DNA of 64,000 nucleotides from Roseiarcus sp963813195 (GTDB lineage: Bacteria > Pseudomonadota > Alphaproteobacteria > Rhizobiales > Beijerinckiaceae). The notes under the pieces are model-generated. The model was not told the origin of the DNA. It saw nothing but the letters and a program-made list of their open reading frames with translations, and did no database searches. Every line of letters begins with the position of its first letter. Positions within the stretch are counted from its first letter, which is position 1. Positions 17,042 to 26,236 of the stretch are shown piece after piece. The stretch lies in NCBI GenBank assembly GCA_963813195.1, contig CAWEYC010000034.1, positions 186,001-250,000 on the forward strand. The letters are read 5' to 3'. The position numbers and the translations under genes are program-made.

Positions 17042-17915
17042 ATGACCAAGAAGTTTCTGCTCGCGGCGGCCGCAATGGTAGGCCTCATGAGCGCGCCGGC
17101 GCTCGCCGACCCGGTGAAAGTCGTCGCGGCCGAGAATTTTTACGGCGACGTCGCGACGCAGATCGGCGGGGCCGATGTCGCCGTGACGAGCATTCTGACC
17201 AATCCTGACCAAGATCCGCATTTGTTCGAAGCGAGCGCCGACACCGCCAAGGCGCTCTCGGACGCCAAAGTCGTCATCGTTAATGGCGTCGATTACGACC
17301 CGTGGATGGAGAAGCTGCTGAGCGCCAACAAGGCGCCCGCCCGCAAGGTGGTGGTTGTTGCGCAACTCGTTGGCCGGAAAGCTGGGGACAATCCGCATCT
17401 CTGGTACGACCCGGCCTATGTGAAGGTCGCGGCCAAGGCGCTCGTCGCCGACCTCATCGCCGTCGACCCGGCGCACAAGGCGGACTATACCAAGGGGGAG
17501 GCTCAGTTCCTCGAACTCGTTGAAGCCGCTGGATGCGAAGATCGCCGAGATGCGCAAGAAATACGCGGGCCAACCCGTAACGGCGTCCGAGCCGGTGTTC
17601 GGCTATCAGGCGGGACTGATCGGCCTCAAGGTCCACAACGAGAAATTCGCGCTGGCGGTGATGAACAACGCCGAGCCGACGGCCTCGGATGTCGCCGGTT
17701 TCGAGAACGATCTCAAAGGCCACAAGGTGAAGGCGATGCTCTATAACGCCCAGGCCAGCGAGCCGGCGGTCCAACGTCTGGTGCAAATGGCCAAGGACAA
17801 CAAGATCCCGGTCGTCGGCGTCTCAGAGACCGAGCCGCCGGATTCCAACTACCAGAAGTGGATGCTCGGGCAACTCGACGCGCTGGATGCGGCGCTGGGC
17901 GGCGCGGCGAAGTGA
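17042..17915 (+). pseudogene. znuA: Zinc ABC transporter substrate-binding protein ZnuA, one frameshift
   Basis: A signal peptide (MTKKFLLAAAAMVGLMSAPA) leads into a cluster A-I metal-binding protein: VKVVAAENFYGDVATQIGG, DPHLFEASADTAKALSDAKV and DNPHLWYDPAYVKV carry zinc-ligand histidines. Near 17518 the frame breaks. The neighbouring frame continues LKPLDAKIAEMRKKYAGQPV and ends ...LGGAAK at 17915. Removing one base from TTCCTCGAACTCG restores FLNSLKPL and a normal protein of about 290 residues. Because znuC starts by overlapping the distal-frame stop (GTGA), the second frame is clearly the original one. A bacterium with znuB, znuC and zur intact would be expected to keep ZnuA, so a sequence error is quite possible. 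Confidence 0.88.
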
Positions 17916-18748
17916 GCGCACTGCGTTTCAACGATGTGACCATCCGGCTTGGCGGCCGAGACATTCTCTCGGCCGCCAGCTTCGTTGTCGAGGACGGCGA
18001 ATTCATCGGCATGCTCGGCGCAAACGGCGCCGGCAAGACGACGCTGATGCGCGCGGCGCTCGGCCTGACGCCGGTCGCGTCCGGGTCGATCAGCGTGTTG
18101 GGTCAACCATTTACACGCGGAAATTCGTCCATCGGCTATATGCCGCAGAACCGTGGCCTCGGATCCGGCCTCCGGCTGACGGGTTACGACGTCGTCGCCA
18201 GCGCGGCGGTCGGCGCGCGCTTTGGCTTCACGCGGCTCGACAAGGCGACGCGGCGCGAGATCGATTGGGCGCTCGACCACGTCGACGCGCGCGTCTTGGC
18301 GCGCCGCTCGATCGGCGAGCTCTCGGGCGGGGAACGTCAGCGCCTGCTGCTCAGCCAGGCGCTGCTCGGCCGACCGCGCCTGCTGTTGCTGGACGAACCG
18401 CTGATTTCGCTCGACCCGGCTTATCAGAAGGCCGTCGTGGAGATCGCGCGGCGCCTGCGCGACGAATTGAAGATCGCGATCGTCTTCAGCGCGCACGAAC
18501 TCAATCCGCTGGTCAACGCGATCGACCGGGTGCTGTATCTCGGCGCCGGCGCGGCGGTGATCGGTCCGGTTGACGAAGTCGTCACCGGTCCGGTGCTTTC
18601 GCGGCTCTATGGCGCCGAGATCGAAGTCGTACGCGTCAAGGACCGCTTTTTCGTGATGGCAGGCGATGTCGAAGTCGAGCGCGAGGCGCATCGGCACGAA
18701 GGCGGCGATCACGCCCACACCCATGATCACGGCGGCGCGCATGTTTGA
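17912..18748 (+). CDS. znuC: Zinc ABC transporter ATP-binding protein ZnuC
   Basis: A 278-residue ABC ATPase starting at a GTG that overlaps the znuA stop (GTGA), so translation is coupled. Walker A is GANGAGKTT, the signature LSGGERQR and Walker B LLLLDEPL, followed by the switch His in VFSAHELNPL. The C-terminus is a His/Asp-rich tail (HRHEGGDHAHTHDHGGAH), typical of zinc importers and perhaps a local metal buffer. It energises high-affinity zinc import with ZnuA and ZnuB and should be repressed by Zur. A longer start at 17858 is unlikely because the family begins LRFNDVTIRLGG. Confidence 0.95.
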   Translation: MSALRFNDVTIRLGGRDILSAASFVVEDGEFIGMLGANGAGKTTLMRAALGLTPVASGSISVLGQPFTRGNSSIGYMPQNRGLGSGLRLTGYDVVASAAVGARFGFTRLDKATRREIDWALDHVDARVLARRSIGELSGGERQRLLLSQALLGRPRLLLLDEPLISLDPAYQKAVVEIARRLRDELKIAIVFSAHELNPLVNAIDRVLYLGAGAAVIGPVDEVVTGPVLSRLYGAEIEVVRVKDRFFVMAGDVEVEREAHRHEGGDHAHTHDHGGAHV

Positions 18749-19532
18749 CTACGACTTCATGCGCACGGCATTCGTCGCCTCAGCCGTCGCCGCGGTTCTC
18801 GCTGGCACTGTGGGGTTCTTTCTGGTGCTGCGCGGCCAAACCTTCGCCGGCCACGCGCTTGCGCACGTCGGCTTCACAGGCGCGACGGGAGCGGCCTTGT
18901 TCGGCCTTTCGCCGCTTGCCGGCCTCGTCAGCTTCACGTTCGTCTCCGGAATCGCCATGGGCCTCTTCGGCGAGAAACTCGCCGAACGGGACGTGGCGAT
19001 CGGCATGATGCTCTCGCTCGCGCTGGGGCTCGGCCTCCTGTTCCTGCATTTCTACACTTCGGCGGCGACGCAGGCGACCGCGCTGCTGTTCGGCAACGTC
19101 CTCGGCGTCGACGATAAAGCGCTGATGAGCCTCGTCCTGATGGCCGCGATCAGTCTCGTCGCGCTCGCGGTCATCGCACGACCGCTGATCTTCGCCTCGC
19201 TGCAGCCCGAACTCGCCGAAGCGCGCGGGGTGCCGCTGCGTTTCGTTTCGGCCGCGTTTCTCGCCATCGTCGCGGTTGCGACGGCCGAATGCGCGCAGAT
19301 CGTCGGCGTGCTCTTGGTCTTCACGCTGATGGTCGGCCCGGCCGCTGCGGCGCAGAACATTTCGCGCGGCCTCAAGGCCGGGGTGGCGTTGGCGGCCGGC
19401 CTTGCGCTTCTCGAAGCCTGGGGCGGCCTGACGCTCGCCTTCTACTCGGATTGGCCGACGAGCTTTTGGATCACGGCGCTGTCGGGGATCGTCTATCTCG
19501 CCAGCCTGGGCGCGCGCTGGGCGGCGGCCTGA
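18741..19532 (+). CDS. znuB: Zinc ABC transporter permease ZnuB
   Basis: A 263-residue integral membrane protein of the ABC-3 family, with about eight hydrophobic segments. It overlaps znuC by 8 bases. The start MFDYDFMRTAFVASAVAAVL fits the family. Diagnostic stretches are GFFLVLRGQTFAGHALAHVG, LLFGNVLGVDD and CAQIVGVLLVFTLMVGPAA. It forms the inner-membrane channel for zinc delivered by ZnuA. A frame open from 18666 only adds shadow sequence of znuC. Confidence 0.95.
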   Translation: MFDYDFMRTAFVASAVAAVLAGTVGFFLVLRGQTFAGHALAHVGFTGATGAALFGLSPLAGLVSFTFVSGIAMGLFGEKLAERDVAIGMMLSLALGLGLLFLHFYTSAATQATALLFGNVLGVDDKALMSLVLMAAISLVALAVIARPLIFASLQPELAEARGVPLRFVSAAFLAIVAVATAECAQIVGVLLVFTLMVGPAAAAQNISRGLKAGVALAAGLALLEAWGGLTLAFYSDWPTSFWITALSGIVYLASLGARWAAA

Positions 19533-19929
19533 AGGCCGCGCCCCGCGAGCCGGAGAGTCCGCGTCGAGCGGTTTGGCGACTGTTGTCAAGTTTCCGCAAA
19601 TCCAGGGCGTTTTTCTCCAAACATTTCCAAGGATTTCCTTTGGCGAAACTAGGAATATCAAGAGCTTACAACGTGAAAAAAGGTCAAAAGTTTGCGCGCC
19701 CGTCCTCCAAACATTTTCGCCTCCCGGATCGCGTCGTAGGCTAATCCCCGCGCTGTTCCGACGAGCTTCAGCGTATCACGAATTCCGATTTTCAGAAACA
19801 TCTATCCACAGCCGGGCCAATCAGCCCCCGCCTGCTTCGCCCGACTCATGCTAGACGAGCGGGGATGACCCCCCGGGAATTTCATCGCGAGCGGAAGCCC
19901 GCCGCGCTGACTGCCAGGCCGCCGCGGTG
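19533..19929. other. Intergenic region with a 12-bp direct repeat, upstream of recJ
   Basis: No gene is seen. The stretch is less GC-rich than its surroundings. CTCCAAACATTT occurs twice, at 19615-19626 and 19705-19716, 90 bases apart. A near-consensus DnaA-box-like word (CTATCCACA, 19802-19810) is present once, which is not enough to suggest an origin. Confidence 0.6.
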
Positions 19930-21720
19930 ATGCCCGGCGCGCCCTTCTTCCTCGGCGTCGAGCGCTCGCTCACCGGCAGGCCGTGGCGGTCGCGGCTCGA
20001 CGCGGCGGGGGAAGCCCGGGCGCTCGCCATCGCGCAGGTGAGCGGGCAGAGCGAGCTGATGGCGCGCGTACTGGCCGGGCGCGGCGTCGGTCTCGACGAG
20101 ATCGCCCGCCATCTGGAGCCGACCCTGCGCGAACTGATGCCCGATCCGTTCACCATGCGCGACATGGAGGCGGCGACAGCGCGCCTCACGCGCGCCGTTC
20201 AACGCCGCGAGCGCGTCGCGATCTTCGGCGATTACGATGTCGACGGCGCGGCGAGTGCGGCGCTGCTGAGCGAATATCTGGAAGCCTGCGGCTGCGCGAC
20301 GACCGTTCACATTCCCGATCGCGTCACGGAGGGCTACGGCCCAAACAGCGATGCGATGGCGGCCTTCGCGGCCAAGGGCGCGAGCCTCGTCGTCACCGTC
20401 GACTGCGGCGCGGTGAGCCACGAGCCTATCGCCGCGGCGAGGCGGCTCGGGCTTGACGTCATTGTCTTCGATCATCATCAAGCCTCGGAAAGCTTGCCCG
20501 ATGCGCTGGCCGTCGTCGACCCCAACCGGCAGGACGATCTCTCCGGGCTCGGCTATCTCTGTGCCGCCGGCGTCGTCTACATGGGGCTCGTCGCGCTCAA
20601 TCGCGCATTGCGCGAGGCGCGCTTTTTCCACGGGACGGCGGCGCCCGATCTTTTGGCCGCCCTCGATCTCGTCGCGCTGGCGACGGTCGCCGACGTCGTG
20701 CCCCTCGTTGGCCTCAACCGCGCCTTCGTCACCCGCGGCCTCGCCATCATGCGGCAACGGAAGCGCCCAGGATTGGCGGCGCTGTTCGATGCGGCGGGCG
20801 CGGATGGGCCGCCGCGCGCCTATCACCTCGGTTTTCTCATCGGGCCGCGGATCAACGCTGGCGGACGCATCGGCGATTCTGCGCTCGGCGCCCGGCTGCT
20901 GACCACGCGCGACGATCTGCAGGCGCGCCAAATCGCCGCCGAACTCGACCGCCTCAATCGCGCGCGCCAACAGATCGAAGTTGCGACGCTCGCCGAAGCC
21001 GAAGCGGAAGCCTTGCTCGCGCTGGGGCTCGAGGAACGCGGCGCGGCGGTGGTGGTGGCCGGCGAAGGCTGGCCGGCCGGCGTCGTCGGTCTGATCGCGG
21101 CGCGTCTGAAGGAACGCTTCGAGCGCCCGGCCTTCGCGCTGGCTCTCAACGGGAGCGAGGCGACCGGGTCAGGCCGTTCGATCGCCGGCGTCGATCTTGG
21201 CAGGGTCGTTCGCTCGGCCGTCGAGGCCGGCCTCGCCGTCAAGGGCGGCGGGCACGCCATGGCGGCTGGCGTGACCTTGGCGAAGAGCCGAATCGGCGAA
21301 TTCCGCGCCTTCCTCGAGGAGAAGATCGCCCAGCCGGTGGCCGACGCGCGGTCCAATTCGGGCTTGGCGATCGACGCCGCTCTGACCGCGGCGGGAGCGA
21401 GCCCGGCGCTCGCGCACTCGATCGAAGCGGCGGGCCCCTTCGGCGCGGGCAATCCCGAACCGATCTTCGCGCTGCCGCGCCATCGCCTCGTCGATGTCTT
21501 CACGGTCGGCGCCGACCACCTGCGCCTGCGCGCGGTGGCGGGGGACGGCCGAGCGATGGAGGCGATCGCCTTCCGCGCCGCCGGCAAGCCGCTCGGCGAA
21601 GCGCTTCAGCGCCTCAAGGGCGCCAATATCCATCTTGCCGGCGCGCTCGCCATCAATCGCTACGGCGGACGCGAGACGATGCAGCTCCGCGTCGCCGACG
21701 CGGCGGAGATTGCGGACTAA
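19930..21720 (+). CDS. recJ: Single-stranded-DNA-specific exonuclease RecJ
   Basis: A 596-residue DHH-family 5'-3' exonuclease used in recombination and mismatch repair. DHH-domain motifs are visible in order: IFGDYDVDGAAS, LVVTVDCGAVSHEPI and VIVFDHHQASE, then LVALATVADVVPLVG. The DHHA1 motif GRSIAGVDLGR and KGGGHAMAAGVTL follow, with an OB-fold region after that. The ATG at 19930 (MPGAPFFLGVERSLTGR) matches the family start; a GTG lies one codon earlier. The stop overlaps the convergent hypothetical gene by four bases. Confidence 0.97.
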   Translation: MPGAPFFLGVERSLTGRPWRSRLDAAGEARALAIAQVSGQSELMARVLAGRGVGLDEIARHLEPTLRELMPDPFTMRDMEAATARLTRAVQRRERVAIFGDYDVDGAASAALLSEYLEACGCATTVHIPDRVTEGYGPNSDAMAAFAAKGASLVVTVDCGAVSHEPIAAARRLGLDVIVFDHHQASESLPDALAVVDPNRQDDLSGLGYLCAAGVVYMGLVALNRALREARFFHGTAAPDLLAALDLVALATVADVVPLVGLNRAFVTRGLAIMRQRKRPGLAALFDAAGADGPPRAYHLGFLIGPRINAGGRIGDSALGARLLTTRDDLQARQIAAELDRLNRARQQIEVATLAEAEAEALLALGLEERGAAVVVAGEGWPAGVVGLIAARLKERFERPAFALALNGSEATGSGRSIAGVDLGRVVRSAVEAGLAVKGGGHAMAAGVTLAKSRIGEFRAFLEEKIAQPVADARSNSGLAIDAALTAAGASPALAHSIEAAGPFGAGNPEPIFALPRHRLVDVFTVGADHLRLRAVAGDGRAMEAIAFRAAGKPLGEALQRLKGANIHLAGALAINRYGGRETMQLRVADAAEIAD

Positions 21721-22079
21721 GTGGGCCGTCGTCGCGGCGGCGTTGGATAGCGCGCAGCCTCGCCGATCAGTCCGGACGGCGCGCGACGCTCGGCGGCGCG
21801 GCTCGTCGCCCAGTCGAGCGCCTCTTGCGCCAGGTCGGAGAAGGCGCCGGGGAGGGCCGAGGCTTCGGCGGGCGGTTGCGAGGCGAGCGCCAATCTCGCC
21901 GCTGCGTGCATGAGCACGTCGACCATCGCGGTGGAAATCAGTTCGGCGTCCAACTTGTCTTCGACCGCCTGGGCGTCGATCAGATTGACGATGTCGCGGA
22001 TCGCTTCGTCAGCCTCGCGCAGTCTCTGTCGCTCCGGCCCGGAGATCGCCAAAACGTCCGCAAGGGAGAGAAGACTCAT
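21717..22079 (-). CDS. Hypothetical 120-residue protein
   Basis: I do not recognise a family. The protein starts MSLLSLADVLAISGPERQRL and appears mostly helical: ADEAIRDIVNLIDAQAVEDK, LISTAMVDVLMHAAARLALA and DLAQEALDWATSRAAERR. It is soluble, with no cysteine and no signal peptide. It ends with four bases overlapping the end of recJ on the opposite strand, a compact convergent arrangement. The balanced hydrophobic pattern favours a real gene over an antisense shadow. Confidence 0.6.
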   Translation of the reverse strand: MSLLSLADVLAISGPERQRLREADEAIRDIVNLIDAQAVEDKLDAELISTAMVDVLMHAAARLALASQPPAEASALPGAFSDLAQEALDWATSRAAERRAPSGLIGEAARYPTPPRRRPT

Positions 22080-22309
22080 CGGCGCCCCCGGAATTCAGCG
22101 GGATGGAGAAAAAATTCGGACGGCCCGTATAGGTTGATTCTTTTTCGTGCGCAAATCAAAAGTTGCGCGGCGCGCGAACATCCGTCAGAAGAACCGGCTT
22201 CCGTCACAATACAGTGATAATACATTTCGGCGCCATTGCGCAATTCGCTCGAGGAGCCGTGCTTGTTACGCCGAGATTCAAATAACTTGGCCCGAAGCGG
22301 TCGCCGACA

Positions 22310-23068
22310 TCAACCGTCCACTTCGCCCTCGAATACGATTTGATCGGCCCATCGGACGGCCGCCTTCCGTTGTTCGGGCGTTCGCACCGTCCACGCCATG
22401 ACCGGCAATCGCTTCAGCTCGCGCAACAGAAACGGCGTGGAATGCGGCAGGTCGTCGACGTTCCAGGAGAGAAAATCGGGGCGCGTCTCGGAATAGTGCA
22501 GGAAGGCCCCGCAGATCTCTTTCTGCGCCGCCGAGAGAGCGCGCCAATACTGGCCGTCGTAGCTCGCTTCGGCGACCATGCCGAGCGGGCCGATCCCATC
22601 ATGTCGCGCGCGCAGATGGGCGATCGGGGCGGGATCGAAGCTCTTGAGCGCGATCGGACCTTGGTAGGCGCGCGCCAGCGCGGCGACCCGCTCGGCGAGG
22701 CGCATATCGCCGTCGAAACGGCTCTTGATCTCGCAGATCAGCGGCGTGCGGCCTGCGATGCGTTCGAGCAACTGGGCGAACGTGGGAACGCGCTCCTCAC
22801 TGTCGCGAAAGCGCGCCGCTTGGATTTCAGCGACGGTGCTGTCGATCAGCGCGCCGTTCGCTCGCGTCAGCCGATCCAGCGTCTCGTCATGAAAGACCAC
22901 CGCCTCGCCGTCGCGACTGAGTTGCACGTCGCATTCGATCGCATAGGCGCGGCCTATCGCCGCCTCCGCCGCGCCGAGCGTGTTCTCGACGAGGCCCTTG
23001 GCGGCGTCGTGCAGGCCGCGGTGGGCGATCGGGCGCGCGGTCAGCCACGCCGGCGCCTTCCCACTCAC
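22310..23068 (-). CDS. Glycerophosphodiester phosphodiesterase
   Basis: A 252-residue cytoplasmic GDPD that hydrolyses glycerophosphodiesters to glycerol 3-phosphate and an alcohol. Catalytic motifs are PIAHRGLHD, ENTLGAAEAAI, AIECDVQLSRDGEAVVFHDE (the Glu-x-Asp metal site and second His) and LICEIKSR, with the substrate-side KSFDP. There is no signal peptide, so it is UgpQ-like rather than periplasmic GlpQ. Its start overlaps the RidA stop by four bases (ATGA), so the two are co-translated. Confidence 0.93.
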   Translation of the reverse strand: MSGKAPAWLTARPIAHRGLHDAAKGLVENTLGAAEAAIGRAYAIECDVQLSRDGEAVVFHDETLDRLTRANGALIDSTVAEIQAARFRDSEERVPTFAQLLERIAGRTPLICEIKSRFDGDMRLAERVAALARAYQGPIALKSFDPAPIAHLRARHDGIGPLGMVAEASYDGQYWRALSAAQKEICGAFLHYSETRPDFLSWNVDDLPHSTPFLLRELKRLPVMAWTVRTPEQRKAAVRWADQIVFEGEVDG

Positions 23069-23538
23069 GCCTCGATCTCGAAGGTGGCTTCGATCTCGAC
23101 GAGCGCATTGAGCGGCAGATGGGAAACGCCGACCGTCGTGCGGGCATGGCGCCCGCGCGGCCCGAACGCGGCGGCCATCAGGTCGGAGGCGCCGTTCATC
23201 GCGCGCGGAAGCGCGTCGAAGCTCGTCTCGACGTTGAAAAACCCGCCGAGCCGCACGACTTGCGCGATCCGGTCCAAATCGCCGACCGCCGCCTGCGCCT
23301 GGGCGATGAGATTGATCGCACAGAGCCTCGCCGCCTCGCTCGCCGCCTCGATCGGCGAATGCGGGCCGAGCTTCCCGGCGTGCTCGGGCGAAAGCTTGCC
23401 GTCGGCGCCGAGCGGCAATTGGCCGGAAACGAACAGCAAGGCGCCGACCCGGCTGAAGGCGGCATAATTGGCGACCGGCGCCGCGGGTCGCGGCAGCGTG
23501 ACGCCCAATTCTTCGAGGCGCTTGACGACGAGGCTCAT
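23065..23538 (-). CDS. RidA/YjgF family protein
   Basis: A 157-residue member of the larger RidA subfamily, starting MSLVVKRLEELGVTLPRPA and carrying YAAFSRVGALLFVSGQLPLG, AARLCAINLIAQAQAAVGDL and a C-terminal LPLNALVEIEATFEIEA. RidA proteins deaminate reactive enamine/imine by-products of PLP enzymes. The usual catalytic Arg region is replaced by RTTVGVSHLPLNALVEIE, as in the YjgF-related subgroup with broader roles, so the exact activity is open. It is the first gene of a two-gene unit with the phosphodiesterase. Confidence 0.9.
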   Translation of the reverse strand: MSLVVKRLEELGVTLPRPAAPVANYAAFSRVGALLFVSGQLPLGADGKLSPEHAGKLGPHSPIEAASEAARLCAINLIAQAQAAVGDLDRIAQVVRLGGFFNVETSFDALPRAMNGASDLMAAAFGPRGRHARTTVGVSHLPLNALVEIEATFEIEA

Positions 23539-23738
23539 GTCCGGTCCTTTACTCGATCGCGGGGCTGGCGGCCCTGACGGGCGCTGAGATAGCTTAATGA
23601 GGCCGAAGCGGCGGCGGAAGAGCCCTCGCGCCTCGCGTCACGCTTGTTTTTGCCGCAGAGCGCGCTTACGTTCTTGGGCATGATCTTCGTGCGCCGGCGA
23701 GAGTTCGCAGGTCGGCGCGAGTGAACGGGATAATGGCC

Positions 23739-23981
23739 ATGGGTAGCTTCAGCATTTGGCATTGGATGTTGTTCGGAGCGGTGGCTCTGCTGCTGTTCGG
23801 CGGCAAAGGCAAGATCTCCGACATCATGGGCGACGTCGCCAAAGGCATCAAATCCTTCAAGAAGGGCATGTCCGAGGACGATGTGGAAGATAAGCCCGCA
23901 GCCCCGGCGACAGCGCCGCGCAGCCTCGAAAGCCGCGCCAGTTCCACCGTCGACGCGAACGAGACGACCAAGGTCAACTGA
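23739..23981 (+). CDS. tatA: Sec-independent translocase subunit TatA
   Basis: An 80-residue protein starting MGSFSIWHWMLFGAVALLLF: the short N-terminal membrane helix, then the FGGKGKISDIMGDVAKGIKS hinge and amphipathic helix of TatA. TatA oligomers form the pore for folded proteins with twin-arginine signals. An upstream in-frame ATG (23733) would add two residues; the family start favours 23739. It is the first gene of tatA-tatB-tatC. Confidence 0.93.
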   Translation: MGSFSIWHWMLFGAVALLLFGGKGKISDIMGDVAKGIKSFKKGMSEDDVEDKPAAPATAPRSLESRASSTVDANETTKVN

Positions 23982-24060
23982 CGCGCCTGATGGCCCATCG
24001 CCGGGCAGGGGATTGCGCTGAGCGCTTTTCCCCCGAATTTTCGTGTGTCCGGACCGCTCT

Positions 24061-24558
24061 ATGTTCGATTTTGACGTCAGCAAGCTCCTGATCTTTGGCA
24101 TCGTCGCCCTTGCGGTCATACCGCCGAAGGATTTGCCGCGCGTGATGCGCACGGTCGGCCAGACCATCGGCAAGATGCGGCGCATGGCGGCCGAGTTTCA
24201 GGGGCAATTCATGGAGGCGATGAAAGAGGCGGATCTGGAGAGCGTGAAACAGGAACTGCGCGCCCTCGAAGACTCCGCCAAGATCGACGCCGCGTTCGAC
24301 CCGGCCATGGCGATGCGGCAGGAGATGACGCAGGCGGTCGAGGGGCCCAAGGACGTCGGCCTGTCGCAGGTGGCGCTGAACGGCAGCGATGAAGCCAAGG
24401 TCGAACCCGATAGTTCCCGCGCGACGGCTCATGAAGAGGCCACGCCTCCCGCGGCGCCGCTGGATGCGGCGCCTCCCGCGGAGGTCGTCGAGCGGCCGCT
24501 CAAGACCGCCGAGCGGCCGGCGGCCGAATCCACGGCCGCCCGAGGCGCGGCGGAATGA
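24061..24558 (+). CDS. tatB: Sec-independent translocase subunit TatB
   Basis: A 165-residue TatB. The N-terminus MFDFDVSKLLIFGIVALAVI forms the membrane helix, with the conserved Pro-containing hinge VIPPKDLPRVMRTVGQTIGK and an amphipathic helix. A long Ala/Pro/Glu-rich tail follows, as in other Alphaproteobacteria. TatB recruits substrate-bound TatC. It overlaps tatC by four bases, so they are translated together. The ATG at 24061 is preferred over an in-frame start at 24043. Confidence 0.93.
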   Translation: MFDFDVSKLLIFGIVALAVIPPKDLPRVMRTVGQTIGKMRRMAAEFQGQFMEAMKEADLESVKQELRALEDSAKIDAAFDPAMAMRQEMTQAVEGPKDVGLSQVALNGSDEAKVEPDSSRATAHEEATPPAAPLDAAPPAEVVERPLKTAERPAAESTAARGAAE

Positions 24559-25334
24559 GCGCCGAGGATATCGACGCCACCAAAGCGCCGTTGATGGATC
24601 ACCTCATCGAACTGCGCGCGCGCCTGATCCGCGCGCTTTACGCGTTTTTCGCCGCTTTTCTGGTGTGCTTTTATTTCTCGCGGTCGATCTACAACGTCCT
24701 GACCGAGCCGTACGTGCGGGTCGTCGGGGCGGAGAAGGCGACGCTGATCGCCACGCATTTTCTCGAACAGTTCTACACCAACATCCGTCTCAGCATGTTC
24801 GGCGCCGCGGTCATTGCGTTTCCGATCATCGCCGTGCAGATCTACAAATTCGTCGCGCCGGGGCTCTATAAGCACGAGCGACAGGCGTTCTTGCCGTATC
24901 TCATCGCGACGCCGATCTTCTTTTTCGCCGGAGGGTTGCTCGTCTATTTCGTCGTGATGCCGCTGCTGATCCGGTTTTCGGTTTCCTTGCAGCAGGTCAA
25001 CGTCCCCGGCGAAGCGACGATCGAACTGCTGCCGAAGGTCAGCGAATATCTCTCGCTCATCATGACGCTGATTTTCGCTTTCGGCGTGGCTTTCCAATTG
25101 CCGGTCGTGCTGACCTTGCTCGGCCATGTCGGCATCGTCGATTCCAAATATCTCTCGTCGATGCGGCGCTACGCCATCGTCGCCGTGACCGGGCTGGCGG
25201 CGCTCCTGACGCCGCCCGATCTCATCAGCATGATCTCGTTGGCGCTGCCGATGCTCCTGCTCTACGAAGGCTCGGTGATCGCCGTGCGCATCGTCGAGAA
25301 GCGCCGTGCAGAGGCTGATAAGGCCAAGCCGTGA
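24555..25334 (+). CDS. tatC: Sec-independent translocase subunit TatC
   Basis: A 259-residue, six-helix inner-membrane receptor for twin-arginine signal peptides. It starts with the cytoplasmic motif MDHLIELRARLIRALYAFFA and contains the conserved FYTNIRLSMFGAAVIAFPII, GLYKHERQAFLPYL, FGVAFQLPVVLTLLG and ALLTPPDLISM. The last residues are charged (EKRRAEADKAKP). A likely local client is the bicovalent-FAD oxidase at 43905-45704, which has a twin-arginine-like start. Confidence 0.96.
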   Translation: MSAEDIDATKAPLMDHLIELRARLIRALYAFFAAFLVCFYFSRSIYNVLTEPYVRVVGAEKATLIATHFLEQFYTNIRLSMFGAAVIAFPIIAVQIYKFVAPGLYKHERQAFLPYLIATPIFFFAGGLLVYFVVMPLLIRFSVSLQQVNVPGEATIELLPKVSEYLSLIMTLIFAFGVAFQLPVVLTLLGHVGIVDSKYLSSMRRYAIVAVTGLAALLTPPDLISMISLALPMLLLYEGSVIAVRIVEKRRAEADKAKP

Positions 25335-25350
25335 CCGCTTGTCGACCGGA

Positions 25351-26232
25351 ATGACCGCGCGGGATAGTCTCGCCGCGGTCTCCGTCGCCATCGTCTGGGG
25401 CCTGACGTTCATCGCCATCAAGATCGGCATCGGCGAAACGACGCCGCTGATGCTGTCGGCGTTGCGGTTTGTTTTCGCGGCTGTGCCTGTCGTGTTTTTC
25501 GTGCGGCCGCCCCGGGCGTCCCCCTGGATCGTCGCGCTCTACGGACTGTTCATCGGCGTCGGCCAGTTCGGGCTGCTGTTTGTCGCGATCGGCCGGGGAT
25601 TCCCGGTCGGGCTCGCCTCGCTGCTCATCCAGTTACAGGCGTTCTTCACGATCCTTCTCGCCTGGGCGCTGATGCGCGAGCGGCCGCGACCGACGCAACT
25701 CATCGGCGCCGGCATCGCCTTTCTCGGCATCGCGCTGATCGGATCGAGGCGGCTCGACGGCGCGAGCCTCGCGCCGTTTCTGATGGTGATCGCCGCCGCG
25801 CTGTTCTGGGGGGCCGGCAACATCGCGGCAAAGTTCGCCGGGCGCGTCGACATGCTGGGCTTCGTGGCCTGGTCGAGCCTCGCGCCGCCGGTGCCGCTGA
25901 TCCTGCTCTCCTTGCTCACCGAGGGCAGGGGCGGCGTGGTTTCGCTCCTTCATCCCTCGCTCAAGCTCGTCCTGGCGGTCGTCATCGTGTCCTATGCCGG
26001 CACGGTGTTTGGATTTGGCCTCTGGGCGCGCCTGCTGTCGCGCTATTCCGCGGCGGCGGTGGCGCCGTTCGCGCTGCTCGTGCCAATCATCGGGATGGTC
26101 GCGGGCTCGGCCATTTTCGGCGAGCCGCTCGGCCCATTTGAGCTATGGGGCTCCCTTCTGGTAATGGCTGGCCTCGGCTTCAATATGTTCGGCGACCGGC
26201 TTCTGCGCCGCCTGGCGCCAGCGATCGGGTGA
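25351..26232 (+). CDS. EamA-family transporter
   Basis: A 293-residue, ten-helix member of the drug/metabolite transporter superfamily, starting MTARDSLAAVSVAIVWGLTF. It has two EamA repeats; the first includes GETTPLMLSALRFVFAAVPV, the second FGFGLWARLLSRYSAAAVAP. It is similar to E. coli EamA/YdeD-type exporters of cysteine pathway metabolites, but the substrate is unknown. It sits 16 bases after tatC and 4 bases before serS, inside an otherwise conserved tatC-serS order, so it looks like a lineage-specific insertion that kept the operon. Confidence 0.9.
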   Translation: MTARDSLAAVSVAIVWGLTFIAIKIGIGETTPLMLSALRFVFAAVPVVFFVRPPRASPWIVALYGLFIGVGQFGLLFVAIGRGFPVGLASLLIQLQAFFTILLAWALMRERPRPTQLIGAGIAFLGIALIGSRRLDGASLAPFLMVIAAALFWGAGNIAAKFAGRVDMLGFVAWSSLAPPVPLILLSLLTEGRGGVVSLLHPSLKLVLAVVIVSYAGTVFGFGLWARLLSRYSAAAVAPFALLVPIIGMVAGSAIFGEPLGPFELWGSLLVMAGLGFNMFGDRLLRRLAPAIG

Positions 26233-26236
26233 CTTT

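Noticed and set aside
19802..19810. DnaA-box-like CTATCCACA as an origin signal
   Set aside because: Only one near-match is present, and there is no dnaA, hemE or parAB gene or box cluster in the window.
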